Assembly (NCBI GenBank): GCA_964586225.1
Contig: CAZPHD010000007.1
Span: 20,184-84,183, forward strand
DNA: 64,000 bases
Origin: JANJUB01 sp964586225
GTDB lineage: Bacteria; Armatimonadota; Fimbriimonadia; Fimbriimonadales; Fimbriimonadaceae
Reading direction: 5' to 3'
In this document: piece after piece, positions 42,740 to 52,442 of the stretch
Position numbering within the stretch: the stretch's first letter is position 1
Layout of the letters: every line of letters starts with the position of its first letter
Made by a program: the position numbers and the translations under genes
The notes under the pieces: generated by a model
Databases searched by the model: none
Told to the model about the DNA's origin: nothing
What the model saw: only the letters and a program-made list of their open reading frames with translations

Positions 42740-43783
42740 TCACCGATACGAATAGTCCCCATTGTGCGCGTCCTCAATATATCGCGCCAGCAACGCCACC
42801 GAAGCGTCCATATCGTCCATGTGCACCGTCTCGTTCACCGTGTGGATGTAGCGCGTCGGGATCGAAAGCGTAAACGACGGGATGCCGCCGTGGAGCCGCT
42901 GCACGCCGCCGGCATCCGTCCCCCCCGCCGGTAGGATCTCCAGCTGATACTTCACCCCGTGCTTCTCCGCCAACGACCGGAAATGCGACACCACCTTCGG
43001 ATGGCAGATGAGCGAGGAGTCCATGATCTTGATCGCCGTGCCCTCGCCCAGCTTCGTCACGTGGTCTTGCTCGGGAATCCCCGGAATGTCGTTGGCGAGC
43101 GTCACGTCGAGCGCCACGCAGATGTCGGGCTGAATCGACCAACCCGCCGCCGTCGCGCCGCGAAGTCCAATCTCTTCTTGGACCGTCGCCACGCCGTGGA
43201 CCTCAACCTGCGGATTCTGGGCGGCCTTCATGGCTTCGATCATCACGTACACCGCCGCGCGATCGTCCATCGACTTGCACGTCGCCATCTTGCCCATCGT
43301 CTGCAGGGTCCGATTCATCGTGACCATGTCGCCGAGCGACACCGTCGCCTTGGCCTCGTCGGCGTTCATGCCAATGTCGACAAAGAAGTTTTCGATCGCC
43401 ACGCTCTTGCTGGCTTCCTCCGGGGTGAGCATGTGCTTCGGCTTGCGGCTGGCCATGAGCACTCCGTTCAGCCGGCCGCCCTTGGTGTGGACAAACACAC
43501 GCTGGCTGGCCATCTGGTTGGGGTCCCATCCGCCGAGCGGTTGGAGCCGCAGGAACCCCTTGTCGTCGATGAACTTCACCATGAAGCCAATCTCGTCCAT
43601 GTGAGCGGCGATCATCAGCTTCTTCGCGCCGCCTCGATTGCGCACGCAGTGCAGGTTGCCCATTGAGTCGGTGTTGAACTCGCAGACTCCGGCAAGTTCT
43701 TCGCGCACGATATCGCGGATCGCATCCTCCATGCTGGGCACGCCATGGGCTTCGGTGAGACGACGAAGAAGTTCAACATTCAT
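42740..43783 (-). CDS. M42 family aminopeptidase
   Basis: A 347-residue dinuclear-zinc peptidase of the M42 (glutamyl aminopeptidase/FrvX) family, which forms dodecameric cytosolic shells that trim peptides. The metal ligands sit in MIAAHMDEIGFMV, SMDDRAAVYVMIEAM, ATVQEEIGLRGA, ALDVTLANDIPG and RYIHTVNETVHMDDM. The proton-acceptor Glu is the first E of QEEIG. The length is normal. Two overlapping ATGs lie near the start; the one at 43783 gives the family N-terminus (ELLRRLTEAHGVPSMED). Confidence 0.95.
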   Translation of the reverse strand: MNVELLRRLTEAHGVPSMEDAIRDIVREELAGVCEFNTDSMGNLHCVRNRGGAKKLMIAAHMDEIGFMVKFIDDKGFLRLQPLGGWDPNQMASQRVFVHTKGGRLNGVLMASRKPKHMLTPEEASKSVAIENFFVDIGMNADEAKATVSLGDMVTMNRTLQTMGKMATCKSMDDRAAVYVMIEAMKAAQNPQVEVHGVATVQEEIGLRGATAAGWSIQPDICVALDVTLANDIPGIPEQDHVTKLGEGTAIKIMDSSLICHPKVVSHFRSLAEKHGVKYQLEILPAGGTDAGGVQRLHGGIPSFTLSIPTRYIHTVNETVHMDDMDASVALLARYIEDAHNGDYSYR

Positions 43784-43831
43784 GCAAACCTTTTACCCGC
43801 TTGTCCAACTCGCGGGTTCCAAAAGCCAAGA

Positions 43832-43863
43832 AGGCCCCCCGAGCAGATGAGCTCGGAGGGCCT
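43832..43863 (-). terminator. Terminator of the BNR-protein gene
   Basis: AGGCCCCCCGAGC (43832-43844) and GCTCGGAGGGCCT (43851-43863) form a 13-bp stem with one mismatch. On the minus strand it is followed by CTTGGCTTTTGG. Confidence 0.65.
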
Positions 43864-43878
43864 AGAGGACTCGCTGGC

Positions 43879-46800
43879 TTAGTTGTTCGCCTTGAAGTCC
43901 TGCCCGGTCTTGCTGGTGCCGAGGTTGCCGAGGCGCCAACCGGGCGTCCAGGTCTTACCCGGCAGATACGGATACCACTTGTACTGACCGGCATCAAGCC
44001 CGGTGAACGAGTAGGCGCCACTGGCGTTCGTCACCTTGGTCTGCACGGTTCCGTAGATGTCGTAGAAGAACTGCAGCTTCCACGAGTTCAGCGTTCCGAT
44101 GTCTTGGGGCCCTTCATCGGCCACCTTCAACTGCCATACGCCTTGCGTGGAGAGGCCATTGAACTTATCGCCGACATCGATGATGGCGTTGATGTTGTCC
44201 GTTCCATCACCCGACGGCGACCACACCTCGCGTTGCACGCCATCCGGACCGATGAGGGTGATGCGCAGGTCACCTCGGAACGTGTGAGTGATGTTCAGGT
44301 GCAGCATGATCTTCTTGATCGGCTGATTGATCGCAACGTTCATGCTGTCCGTAACGCCGCCCGGATTGTTGTCCGGAATCGGCAGATTGGGCGTCCGGAT
44401 GAAGTTGGTGAACTGCTCCCGGAACTTCTGCAGGTAGACCGTGATGCCCTGGTAGGCACTGTTGTTAGCTTGGCGCACCGTACCCGTGATCGAGAACGTG
44501 TTGTTCAGCGTCAGCGGAATGCGGAAGATGCCACGGCCGTACGTGCCGACGTACATCCAGGTCTTGGTGGTGTCGATGTGGATCGCGTTTACATGCACAT
44601 TCGGCAGACCGAGTGTGTTCATGTTGAACCACGAATAGCCACCGTTGGTCGTCATAAAGAGTCCCACGTCCGTGCCGACATACCAGTAGTTCACATGATG
44701 CGGATCCCGCATGATCGCGTTAATCGGCGTGCTCGGGAGGTTGTAGGGCGCGACGCCCGTGATGGGAGTCCAGACCGGGCTTCCAATGCTGGTGTTCGTG
44801 CAACGCCAAAGCCGGGGGCCATTGGGGTCTTGGAGACCGACCAAGCAGTCATAGAAGTTGCCCCAGCCGGCCGCCACCGCGCCGACCTTTCGGCCCGTAA
44901 AGGCGCCGTTGTCCACCCGTCTAAAGATCGGGTTGGCGGCGTCAATGTTGAGCGACATGAACACGTCGCCTCCATTGGAGCCCGTATACAGGAACTTGGG
45001 GTTCGACGGGGACAATGCCATGGTCGCAACCTTGGCGTTGCCCGATACCGTCGGCCCGCTGATGTCGTTCCAGATCTGTCCCGAACCCGTCCAACGTAGG
45101 ACTCGGGTGTCGCCCATAAAGATCTGGCTACCGTTGCCGCCCACGAGGAACGGTGCGATAAACAGACCATTGAACTGGCTGGGTTTGATGAAGTCGGGAT
45201 TGGTGGACGTTGCGTTGGGATACCGGAACGTGCCGCCATTCTGGTTGGTCGTGTAGTGGATGTTGGGGTTGTTGCGATCGAAGCCAGGCCAGGCCCCGTC
45301 GCCCGCGTACAGGTTCTTCCAAGCCGCGAGGTTCCCTCGCGACGCGGGATTCGAGTTGTCCTGCGTGCCTGCGATGATGTAGTTCAGATTCGTCGGATGC
45401 AACGCCATCTGATAGAGCTGCATGTCCTTGATCGTGGCGTTGAGAGAAACGAAGTTCGCCGCGACGGGATTCGCCGCGTAGGTGTAGCGGAAGATGCCGC
45501 CGTCACACATGAAGAACATGATCGAAGGATTGGTCGGATGCACGGCAAACCCATGCTGATCGCTGTGCACATAGTTCGGTGGCGACTGGTTGTACGTCTT
45601 CGAGATATCCGTCCATGTGCCGGTGCCGCCGATGGATTGGTTGATGCCGATGAGGCCCACCAAGACGACGTCTTGACCACCGACCACGGTCGTGCCGATC
45701 CACTGATCGTAGGTTTTCTGCGACCAGTTGTAGTTCGGGTCCTGGGCATAGCCATTCGGGAAGTTGCCCTTCACACTCGTCCAAGTCGCGCCCTGATCCG
45801 TCGTCTTGTAGATTTCCTCGTCGCCCGTGGCGAGCAGGTAGGCCGTGTTGGCGTTGACCCGCGACGCCGCGATGTCCAGCGACTGCTGTTCGAAGAAGCA
45901 CGGATTACTCACTACGGTCCAGTTGTTGCCGAAGTCCGCGGAGGTACCGACGACACCAGCCGTGGTCGCCAGCGTACCGACGACCCAAAGCGTGCCCGTC
46001 GGGCCGATGTCCATGTCTTCAAAGCTGAAGCCGAACGCAGTGCGAGTCCAAGTCGCGCCCGCGTCGTTGGAGCGATAGATGCTTCCTCGGTCCGAAGTTG
46101 GATTCTTACCCGCGCATGCGATGACCTGGTTGGCGTTTGAAGGGTTGAAGATGATCTTGGTGATGATCTCGTCCTTGCTCGTGCCGGGACCCACCTGGGT
46201 CCATGTCGATCCGCCGTTGGTCGAACGCATCATGCCTTGGGTCTGGGCACCAAAGAAGCCGTTGTAATCGCCGGTGCCGGCAATGACGAGATTCGGGTTG
46301 GTAGGGTGCACAGCGACCGACGAAACGTGAAGAAACGCCCAGTTATCGCTCATCGGGGCCCAAGTCGTGCCCGAGTTCGTGGTCTTCCAAATGCCGCCTC
46401 CTGCCGAGGCCGTGTACATGATTGCTGGATTGCTCGGGGCAATCGCGAGGTCATTCTTTCGACCCGACAACGGCGGCGTGCCGTAATAGACATCGTAAGG
46501 AATGTCGACGTTCGAAGGTCCAACATGGGTGAACGTGCTCAAGGGAGCGTTCGAGCCCGACCCGGAGTTACCCCACGGCGCGGCGGGCAACCGATCGCGC
46601 TGCGCAACCGCCTCCAGAATCTCCGCTCGGTTCAGCTTGCCATCGGGCCCCACGCGGGGAGCCAGGTAGTACTCCAACGCCTCGAAGTAGTCAGCGCCAA
46701 AGGCGTTCAGATACTTGCGGTGCCGCTTCACCGACTTCACGTCGGTCTTGTCGATGACCGCTGCCGATGACTCAATCACGTGCTTGATCCCACGATTGCG

Positions 46801-47082
46801 AATCGTGTTCATCGCCTTGACCTGATCCACGGTCGGTTCGACCAGGATCAAGCCGTTGGCCAAGCGCTTGACGATCTTGCCGACGCCGCGCACCGCGCTG
46901 GCCGCCTTCTCCATCGTCAGGTCCTTGGGGCCGAGCAGGATCGTGTCCTTGCCCAGGTGACCAGGCCCCGTAGCGGGTGCCTGTAGCTTCTTCCCACCCA
47001 AGCTGAACTTGGTCTCGGATTGGGCAAAGCTAAGCCCAACAACTGCCGCCACCAGTGCGGCCGACAAACTCAATCTCTTCAT
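43879..47082 (-). CDS. Large secreted BNR/sortilin-like propeller protein with P-domain
   Basis: A 1067-residue exported protein. The signal peptide is LSLSAALVAAVVGLSFAQ. After a 100-residue lead come many BNR/Asp-box repeats (KTTNSGTTWAPMSDN, RSTNGGSTWTQVGPG, RSNDAGATWTRTAFGF, TTDQGATWTSVKG), as in VPS10/sortilin and sialidase-type propellers. Near residue 900 is a proprotein convertase P-like domain (ILHLNITHTFRGDLRITLIG-type; HTFRGDLRITLIGPDG is visible). A carboxypeptidase-regulatory-like domain (SGAYSFTGLDAGQYKWYPYL) ends it. GGGAGGGAG precedes the ATG. TATAAT lies at 47124-47119. It is probably a surface adhesin or glycan-binding protein. Confidence 0.85.
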   Translation of the reverse strand: MKRLSLSAALVAAVVGLSFAQSETKFSLGGKKLQAPATGPGHLGKDTILLGPKDLTMEKAASAVRGVGKIVKRLANGLILVEPTVDQVKAMNTIRNRGIKHVIESSAAVIDKTDVKSVKRHRKYLNAFGADYFEALEYYLAPRVGPDGKLNRAEILEAVAQRDRLPAAPWGNSGSGSNAPLSTFTHVGPSNVDIPYDVYYGTPPLSGRKNDLAIAPSNPAIMYTASAGGGIWKTTNSGTTWAPMSDNWAFLHVSSVAVHPTNPNLVIAGTGDYNGFFGAQTQGMMRSTNGGSTWTQVGPGTSKDEIITKIIFNPSNANQVIACAGKNPTSDRGSIYRSNDAGATWTRTAFGFSFEDMDIGPTGTLWVVGTLATTAGVVGTSADFGNNWTVVSNPCFFEQQSLDIAASRVNANTAYLLATGDEEIYKTTDQGATWTSVKGNFPNGYAQDPNYNWSQKTYDQWIGTTVVGGQDVVLVGLIGINQSIGGTGTWTDISKTYNQSPPNYVHSDQHGFAVHPTNPSIMFFMCDGGIFRYTYAANPVAANFVSLNATIKDMQLYQMALHPTNLNYIIAGTQDNSNPASRGNLAAWKNLYAGDGAWPGFDRNNPNIHYTTNQNGGTFRYPNATSTNPDFIKPSQFNGLFIAPFLVGGNGSQIFMGDTRVLRWTGSGQIWNDISGPTVSGNAKVATMALSPSNPKFLYTGSNGGDVFMSLNIDAANPIFRRVDNGAFTGRKVGAVAAGWGNFYDCLVGLQDPNGPRLWRCTNTSIGSPVWTPITGVAPYNLPSTPINAIMRDPHHVNYWYVGTDVGLFMTTNGGYSWFNMNTLGLPNVHVNAIHIDTTKTWMYVGTYGRGIFRIPLTLNNTFSITGTVRQANNSAYQGITVYLQKFREQFTNFIRTPNLPIPDNNPGGVTDSMNVAINQPIKKIMLHLNITHTFRGDLRITLIGPDGVQREVWSPSGDGTDNINAIIDVGDKFNGLSTQGVWQLKVADEGPQDIGTLNSWKLQFFYDIYGTVQTKVTNASGAYSFTGLDAGQYKWYPYLPGKTWTPGWRLGNLGTSKTGQDFKANN

Positions 47083-47163
47083 GCGCTCCCTCCCGTACGC
47101 CTACGGGCAACTCCCTCTATTATAAGGTGAATCATGGTCAATTCGACGTTATCTAAAGGATAA

Positions 47164-47194
47164 CACACCGGTGTGAAAGCCCAAAGGCTAGAAT
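47164..47194 (+). promoter_or_regulatory. Palindromic operator and -10 box of the PrpD-family gene
   Basis: A perfect 12-bp palindrome CACACCGGTGTG (47164-47175) occupies the -35 position of a TAGAAT box (47189-47194), which lies 13 bases before the ATG. The -35 is otherwise absent, so the site may bind an activator, or a repressor blocking polymerase. Confidence 0.5.
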
Positions 47195-47201
47195 TGATTC
47201 C

Positions 47202-48788
47202 ATGTCCACCACGGTTTCGCTCGCGCCTTCGTCCAATCAAGCCCTCGGCATCGGTCAGTATGCGATTGACTTCCTCGCGGGCCGACTCGGACCGGGGCCC
47301 AGCGAAGCCGTCCTCGAGCGAACCCGCCTCTTCCATACCGACGCCTTCCTTTGTGGAGCGTCCGCGCTCGCCCTCGGCACCAATGCGCCGACGCTCCTGC
47401 GTGCAGAAGCGCTTGACTATCAAGACCCGAGCGGTGCGACCGTGTTCGGATCGAACACCCGCGTCCGCCCCGAGAAAGCGGTTGTCGCGAACAGCTCGGC
47501 CGTCCGCGAATGGGACAGCAATGGCACCAACTTCGGCTTCCGCCCCGAGCTCGGCCACACCGCCGGCGAATTTGGCCACAACGACTTCTATCCCGTCGTC
47601 ATCGCCGCCTGCCAGCAACGCGGCCTTGATGGCGACACGGCACTGCGAGCGATGGTTCTCCTGGATGAAATCCGCGGTCGTCTCGCCGAAGTGTTCAGCC
47701 TGAAGTCGTACAAGATCGACCACGTCGTCCACGGTGCGATCGGCTCCGCCGCCACGTATGGCGCACTGATGGGCGCCAACGCCGAGCAGATCGAGAGCGC
47801 AATCGGCATGTTCGTCGCCCACTACATCCCGTGGCGAGCCATCCGCGCCGGCAAGCAACTCAGCGACAGCAAGGGCGCGAGCGCTGCGATCTCCAGTGAA
47901 GCTGCAGTCCTGTGCATGAAACGGGCAATGGCGGGCTTCATCGGACCGAAAGACATCTTCCGCAACCCCGAAGCGATCTTCCGCTTCTTCGAACCGACTA
48001 CCGAGGGGGCCGAGCGATGGAAGGAGTCCGGCGATTCACCCTTCGAACTCGTGCTCAGTCACTCGGGCGATGACTTCGCGGTGATGGGCATGCACTTCAA
48101 GCTGGGGCTTTATGAGCACCAGTCGGCCGGCGCACTTCAAGGCATTATCGACCTCGTGTCGAATCACCCGCACTTGCTTGAGGACGGCGGAGCGAAGATC
48201 GCCCGCATTGACATCGTCGCCTACGAGCCCGCGTTCGGCATCATCGGCAACCCGATGAAGAAGGATCCACGCACCCGCCAGAGCGCCGATCACTCTATGG
48301 CCTACATCGTAGCCACGCTCTTGCGCAAGGCCATCGAGGCAGGAGCGCTCCCCAAGGGTGGCGGCGCGAACGACGAGATCTGGAAGTCGCTCATGCTCGA
48401 CCCGTACGACTATCAGGTCGCCGACAGCGCAATCTTCCAACCCGTGACCCGGGCGCTGATGCAGAAGATCGAGTTCGTCCACGGCGGCGCGGAGTACGAC
48501 GCCAAGTATCCCGACGGCATTCCGACCTCGCTCGTGATCACCGACACCAGCGGCGGTTCCTATGACAGCGGCCTCGTGATGTATCCGGCGGGCCACGCGC
48601 GAAACACGACGGCTGATCTGCGCGGCATCTTGGCCCACAAGTTCAATCTACTCGGGGGCCTGTCGGTGGCCGACGGGGCTTCGGTCGCCGAACTCGTCGC
48701 GCGGATCGAAGCTCTGCCCACCCTCACGGCGGCCGGGGTTATGGACTTGTACGACTTCGAACTCGGCTCGCGCCCCGGTTACGAGTAG
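47202..48788 (+). CDS. prpD: MmgE/PrpD family protein (2-methylcitrate dehydratase-like)
   Basis: A 528-residue MmgE/PrpD-family protein. It shows SNSSAVREWDSNGTNFGFR-like NSSAVREWDSNGTNFGF, GHNDFYPVVIAACQQRGLDG, KIDHVVHGAIGSAATYGALM and ASAAISSEAAVLCMKRAMAG. The family includes 2-methylcitrate dehydratase and cis-aconitate decarboxylase. No prpB or prpC is in the window, so the pathway is uncertain. Transcription appears leaderless. Its stop lies 2 bases from the end of the convergent DUF5694 remnant. Confidence 0.88.
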   Translation: MSTTVSLAPSSNQALGIGQYAIDFLAGRLGPGPSEAVLERTRLFHTDAFLCGASALALGTNAPTLLRAEALDYQDPSGATVFGSNTRVRPEKAVVANSSAVREWDSNGTNFGFRPELGHTAGEFGHNDFYPVVIAACQQRGLDGDTALRAMVLLDEIRGRLAEVFSLKSYKIDHVVHGAIGSAATYGALMGANAEQIESAIGMFVAHYIPWRAIRAGKQLSDSKGASAAISSEAAVLCMKRAMAGFIGPKDIFRNPEAIFRFFEPTTEGAERWKESGDSPFELVLSHSGDDFAVMGMHFKLGLYEHQSAGALQGIIDLVSNHPHLLEDGGAKIARIDIVAYEPAFGIIGNPMKKDPRTRQSADHSMAYIVATLLRKAIEAGALPKGGGANDEIWKSLMLDPYDYQVADSAIFQPVTRALMQKIEFVHGGAEYDAKYPDGIPTSLVITDTSGGSYDSGLVMYPAGHARNTTADLRGILAHKFNLLGGLSVADGASVAELVARIEALPTLTAAGVMDLYDFELGSRPGYE

Positions 48789-48790
48789 GG

Positions 48791-49134
48791 CTACTGCAGA
48801 TACGGCAAGGGATCGACGACCTCAAAGTCGATCGAATCTCGCAATATCGAGCGAAGCAGCGAGGCGTGGCCAACGCCGCAGATCACGAGGATTCGATCGC
48901 GCGGATTGGTCGCCGCCCGCGCCAAGCTGCCCAGCCAGAGCAGGTTGCGCTTCCACCAGCTTGCCGCCAGTTCGGCGCCGGGCTGGTCGGTATCGGTTCC
49001 GATCCGGGTCATTCGCAGGTAAAGACCGTTCGATAGCCGGTCAGCTTCGGGGCTGTTCAGTTGCCGCAGATTGTCGACCACAGATCGGTCCTTCATCGAT
49101 GACATGAACTGTTGCACATCGGGCCCATCGTGCT
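48791..49134 (-). pseudogene. Truncated DUF5694-like remnant
   Basis: This encodes only a C-terminal piece resembling DUF5694 proteins: SVVDNLRQLNSPEADRLSNG, GAELAASWWKRNLLWLGSLA, ILVICGVGHASLLRSILRDS and the end FEVVDPLPYLQ. The similarity-like text continues upstream of the only start codon (HDGPDVQQFM) up to an in-frame TAG at about 49135-49137. The 5' half, normally well over 100 residues, is missing and replaced by the end of the HAF-like gene. It is most likely a 5'-deleted pseudogene. Expression from the GTG at 49117 is possible but lacks a Shine-Dalgarno. Confidence 0.65.
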
Positions 49135-49147
49135 AGTCCACTTGTGG

Positions 49148-50140
49148 TCAGTTCTTAGGAACGTAGAGGTACGCACCGGTCTTGCCTTCGCGCCACAGTG
49201 TTCCCGCGATCACGCCTCTGGCATTGATCTTAGAGGGCCTGAACATGACGGTCTTCGAGTCGGGCGAAGGTAGATGGGTGATCATCCCCTTGGAATGCAG
49301 GAAGGCTCCTCCCCCTGGTTCGACGATGGTCGAATATTCGCCCACAAGGTCGCCGTGGTCGTTCAGAGCGGTGACGCAGCCACGTATCTGCTTAGGGAAG
49401 TCGATTTGAACGCGTTCGCCCTTCACGTACGCCACCGCTGGCCCAAACTTACCCGCCTCCTCACCGCCGTGGTCGCCTAAACTGTTGAAGCCATACACTC
49501 GAAACATCGGCTGGACGACCTCGACCCCGTCATCTGTTAGTCTTGCCGCCGATTGATTGGCAGCCCCGCCGCCACCGTCATCTGCACCATATCGGTAGCC
49601 CCAAATCGTGCCGTCCCTTCCTACTTGGAGCGGAATGAAGGATCTGACCCTCCACGTCCGCTCACCCGCCGGGCCGATCCTCTTGACCACCTTGTCATCC
49701 AACGCATCACCGGTCGCTTCAATAATGTAGCAGTTGCCTGCCGAGTCTACAAGACGCCCCGACGAAGGGAGGTTACTGAGAGTTTCCAGCCGCGCGCCTG
49801 CCCAACCGTTCTTCGCGTCTCGGGTCCACTTGGCCGCTCGATCCTTCCGGTCAATCGTTACAGTTCCAACCAGGATGCTATCAGTGCCCGAGTGGACTTC
49901 CCCATACTCAAACTTGCCGAGAGGTAGCCACGTCAGTCGACCCTTTTCCCAGGCAAACGGCTTCGAATCGAAGGGTTCGCCGTGCAGGCCAAAGCGACTC
50001 GCTAGGAGGCCTGCGACGAGATTGGTATCGGTCAACACGGTGACTCGGGCCCCCTTGTTGCTCAAGGAGTCGAACTCGCGCTCAAACACGACGTGAATGT
50101 CGTATGCCGGAGCAAGCATGGCAATGAGCGAGAAGAGCAT
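49148..50140 (-). CDS. HAF-repeat-like exported protein
   Basis: A 330-residue protein with a short hydrophobic start (MLFSLIAMLAPAYDI). Its beta-propeller-like repeats resemble extracellular HAF repeats: GRLTWLPLGKFEYGEVHSGT, FNSLGDHGGEEAG, VTALNDHGDLVGEYSTIV, AFLHSKGMITHLPSPDS and KINARGVIAGTLW. No enzymatic motif is seen. It is a tandem paralogue of the frameshifted gene just upstream at 50180-51168, sharing the N-terminal plan (YDIxVVxExxF) and end (GxYxYVxN). The function is unknown. Confidence 0.75.
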   Translation of the reverse strand: MLFSLIAMLAPAYDIHVVFEREFDSLSNKGARVTVLTDTNLVAGLLASRFGLHGEPFDSKPFAWEKGRLTWLPLGKFEYGEVHSGTDSILVGTVTIDRKDRAAKWTRDAKNGWAGARLETLSNLPSSGRLVDSAGNCYIIEATGDALDDKVVKRIGPAGERTWRVRSFIPLQVGRDGTIWGYRYGADDGGGGAANQSAARLTDDGVEVVQPMFRVYGFNSLGDHGGEEAGKFGPAVAYVKGERVQIDFPKQIRGCVTALNDHGDLVGEYSTIVEPGGGAFLHSKGMITHLPSPDSKTVMFRPSKINARGVIAGTLWREGKTGAYLYVPKN

Positions 50141-50179
50141 GCCTGTCTGACGTTTCGGAACTGATCGATTGATGGCGGC

Positions 50180-51168
50180 CTATCGGTTCGCCACGTAGAT
50201 ATACACGCCGATGCGGTCTTTCTGGCGGGATGAGCCCACGATGGTTCCCTGGTTATTGATCTTCTGCGGAGTCAACGCAGAAGATGCAGAGACAGGCGGC
50301 AAAACGCTCATCCTGCCGTTCGAGATGACGAACGCCTTCTCTGGGTCCCCGGTAATGCCCAAGTAGTACCCGATGATATCTCCGCGATCGTTGAGCGAAC
50401 TCACGCCGTGTCCAAGCTTTGCATTGGGCGGAAGGACCACCGCCACACCTTTGAAGAACCCAATCTCACGGTCGTCTTTCGCGGCGCCCTCGCCGCAGTA
50501 GTCACCCAGCGCGTTGAAGTCGGCAACGTTGAAATCGGCCCGAACAACTTCGACACCAGAATCGGTCAGCTTGGCCACGGATCGTTCCAGATGGAGGCCA
50601 CCAAAGGTCATTGACTTGAAGGTATAGCCCCACACGGTGCCGTCTTGGGCGATGCGCTGAGGCACAAACCTATCGACGATCCACTCGCGACCCCCAGCGG
50701 CCCAATCCTCTTGATGAACTCGTCGCCCGCCTCGCCCTTGGGCAACTCGTTGATATAGATATTGCCCTTGGTGTCCACGAGCATCGCCGAGGAATAGATT
50801 GCACTGAGAAACTCAAGCTTCGCTTCTGCCCAGCCCTTCGATTCGTGGCGAGTCCACTTGACGGCTCGGCGCCATCCACGCTTCCACACGCTACCAACGA
50901 GCACATCATCATTGCCCGACAAGACGTCGCCGTCGTCATTCTCGCCAATCGGTAGCCACGTCAACTGACCGTCTTTCCAGACGTAGGGGGTTGGGGCAAT
51001 GGGCATTCCGTGGTTGCCGATGACACTTGAGTAGTAGCCCGCCACCAAGTTCGAGTCTGCGAGCACGGTCGCGACGACGGCGCAGCGACCATCGCCGCGG
51101 AGATCTTGTTCAAGCACGACTTGGATGTCATATCCCGTGGCCAGGGCAACGAACAGCGAGAGGATCAT
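50180..51168 (-). pseudogene. Frameshifted HAF-like paralogue
   Basis: Two frames together make a full-length paralogue of the 49148-50140 gene. The first (51168 to about 50691) runs ILSLFVALATGYDIQVVLEQ to FIKRIGPLG. The second (to 50180) resumes REWIVDRFVPQRIAQDGTVW and ends IGVYIYVANR. The neighbour reads continuously through the same place (KRIGPAGERTWRVRSF). The break coincides with a run of five G on the minus strand (50691-50695); six G would restore the frame. It could be a true inactivating slip, a phase-variable tract or a sequencing error. Confidence 0.72.
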
Positions 51169-51257
51169 GCCTCATAGGACGTTGCCAGCGATCCGAGAGT
51201 TTGGACCAGAGTGTGCAGCCTCACCGACGACCCGGTTATCATTCGCTCGGGGGGCGA

Positions 51258-52439
51258 ATGGGACTGGAGAAGTTGCAGTCAAAAATTGTGGTCTTGCGAG
51301 GCGCATTGAGCAAGCCAGCGCCGCGTAGTAGCAACCGATTTGCGGCTCGTGAGGCGTTTGCCGCTCTCGGATTTCCGACGACCGCCGCCGACCTATACCG
51401 GCTTTGCGAGGTGCCAGAGCACGAAAACGCAGCCAACGCCTATGCTCTCGCATTCGAAGAACTGTCGCGGACCGGTGGCCGACCGCACGAGGCCCTGACC
51501 CCACACAAGATTCTCCTTGAAGAGGGTGGTGCGCTCATGAGCTTGATCGACGAGGCGCTGGCCTACCCTGCGTGTAGCTTCCCGAGACGATGGGAGATGG
51601 GCATGAGCATCGTTTTCGATGAACACATGAAGATGATCGGACTCGCCGAGCACTGCATCATGCGCGCCGAGTTGCTGGGTGTTGCCGGGCAGATCCATGC
51701 GACTTTGCGATGTTACAGCCGGGCAATCGGCATCGCAAGGCACGTGCACGAACCTACACTCATCTCCTGCATAACCGCGATTGCGATCGAGATCAAAGTC
51801 CTTCGCTCGTTCATTCAGTTTGTCGTCAGCCGAGTGGGTCAACCTGCGCAACTCGAGGAGGTCAGCGCGTGGCTGGCTCAACTTCCTCCCCCGCCCGACC
51901 GTCGACGTGCCTTCGGCTTCGAGGTCTTCCTCCAGTTGCAAGAACTCGAGTCCGCCACACGGAAATCGCTCATGGAGGCTATCCCGTTGTCAACGTGGGA
52001 CCCAACACGGTGGGCGATTTCGCGCCTACTTGCCAGCGAACCGATGCGCCACGAAGCAGCTGACTCCATGCTGGAGTCTCTCATCTGCGTCCTTCGGGAG
52101 CCCGCGCCAACCGCCCTCGCCGAGGTCGAACGTTGGTGGGATAGCAACCCATGTCCACCGTCTGGGGAGAGCGTGGCGAGGCACATCGCGTACCACATCC
52201 AGTCTCCATTCGCTTCCTACATGTTCGCCTGGGTCCGTTTGGAGCAGGCACGTCTGATTGCGAACGAGGTCATCGCCATGGTGGGATCTAGTCAGCCGAC
52301 GGCACACGAAAAGCCGACTCCAGTGGGCACCTTGAGAGTCATCGTGAAGCACCCGTCGCTGATCCTCTGGTTTGCCCCAACACGCGGCCCTTACGGTCAT
52401 ACCGAACAGGGCGTGTTCATGAGGGTCTTACTGGACTAG
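51258..52439 (+). CDS. Hypothetical helical protein
   Basis: A 393-residue soluble, mostly alpha-helical protein with no recognised family. Visible features: AREAFAALGFPTTAADLYRL, ENAANAYALAFEELSRTGGR, CIMRAELLGVAGQIHATLRC and EEVSAWLAQLPPPPDRRRAF. The spacing hints at TPR-like scaffolding, but I would not assign it. ATG 51258 is used because the frame upstream is antisense to the HAF pseudogene. A TATCAT box lies at about 51236. It is convergent with the L,D-transpeptidase, 3 bases apart. Confidence 0.6.
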   Translation: MGLEKLQSKIVVLRGALSKPAPRSSNRFAAREAFAALGFPTTAADLYRLCEVPEHENAANAYALAFEELSRTGGRPHEALTPHKILLEEGGALMSLIDEALAYPACSFPRRWEMGMSIVFDEHMKMIGLAEHCIMRAELLGVAGQIHATLRCYSRAIGIARHVHEPTLISCITAIAIEIKVLRSFIQFVVSRVGQPAQLEEVSAWLAQLPPPPDRRRAFGFEVFLQLQELESATRKSLMEAIPLSTWDPTRWAISRLLASEPMRHEAADSMLESLICVLREPAPTALAEVERWWDSNPCPPSGESVARHIAYHIQSPFASYMFAWVRLEQARLIANEVIAMVGSSQPTAHEKPTPVGTLRVIVKHPSLILWFAPTRGPYGHTEQGVFMRVLLD

Positions 52440-52442
52440 GTC

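Noticed and set aside
43801..45099. 432-codon plus-strand frame opposite the BNR gene
   Set aside because: Antisense of a protein with clear repeated Asp-box motifs; it has no domain of its own.
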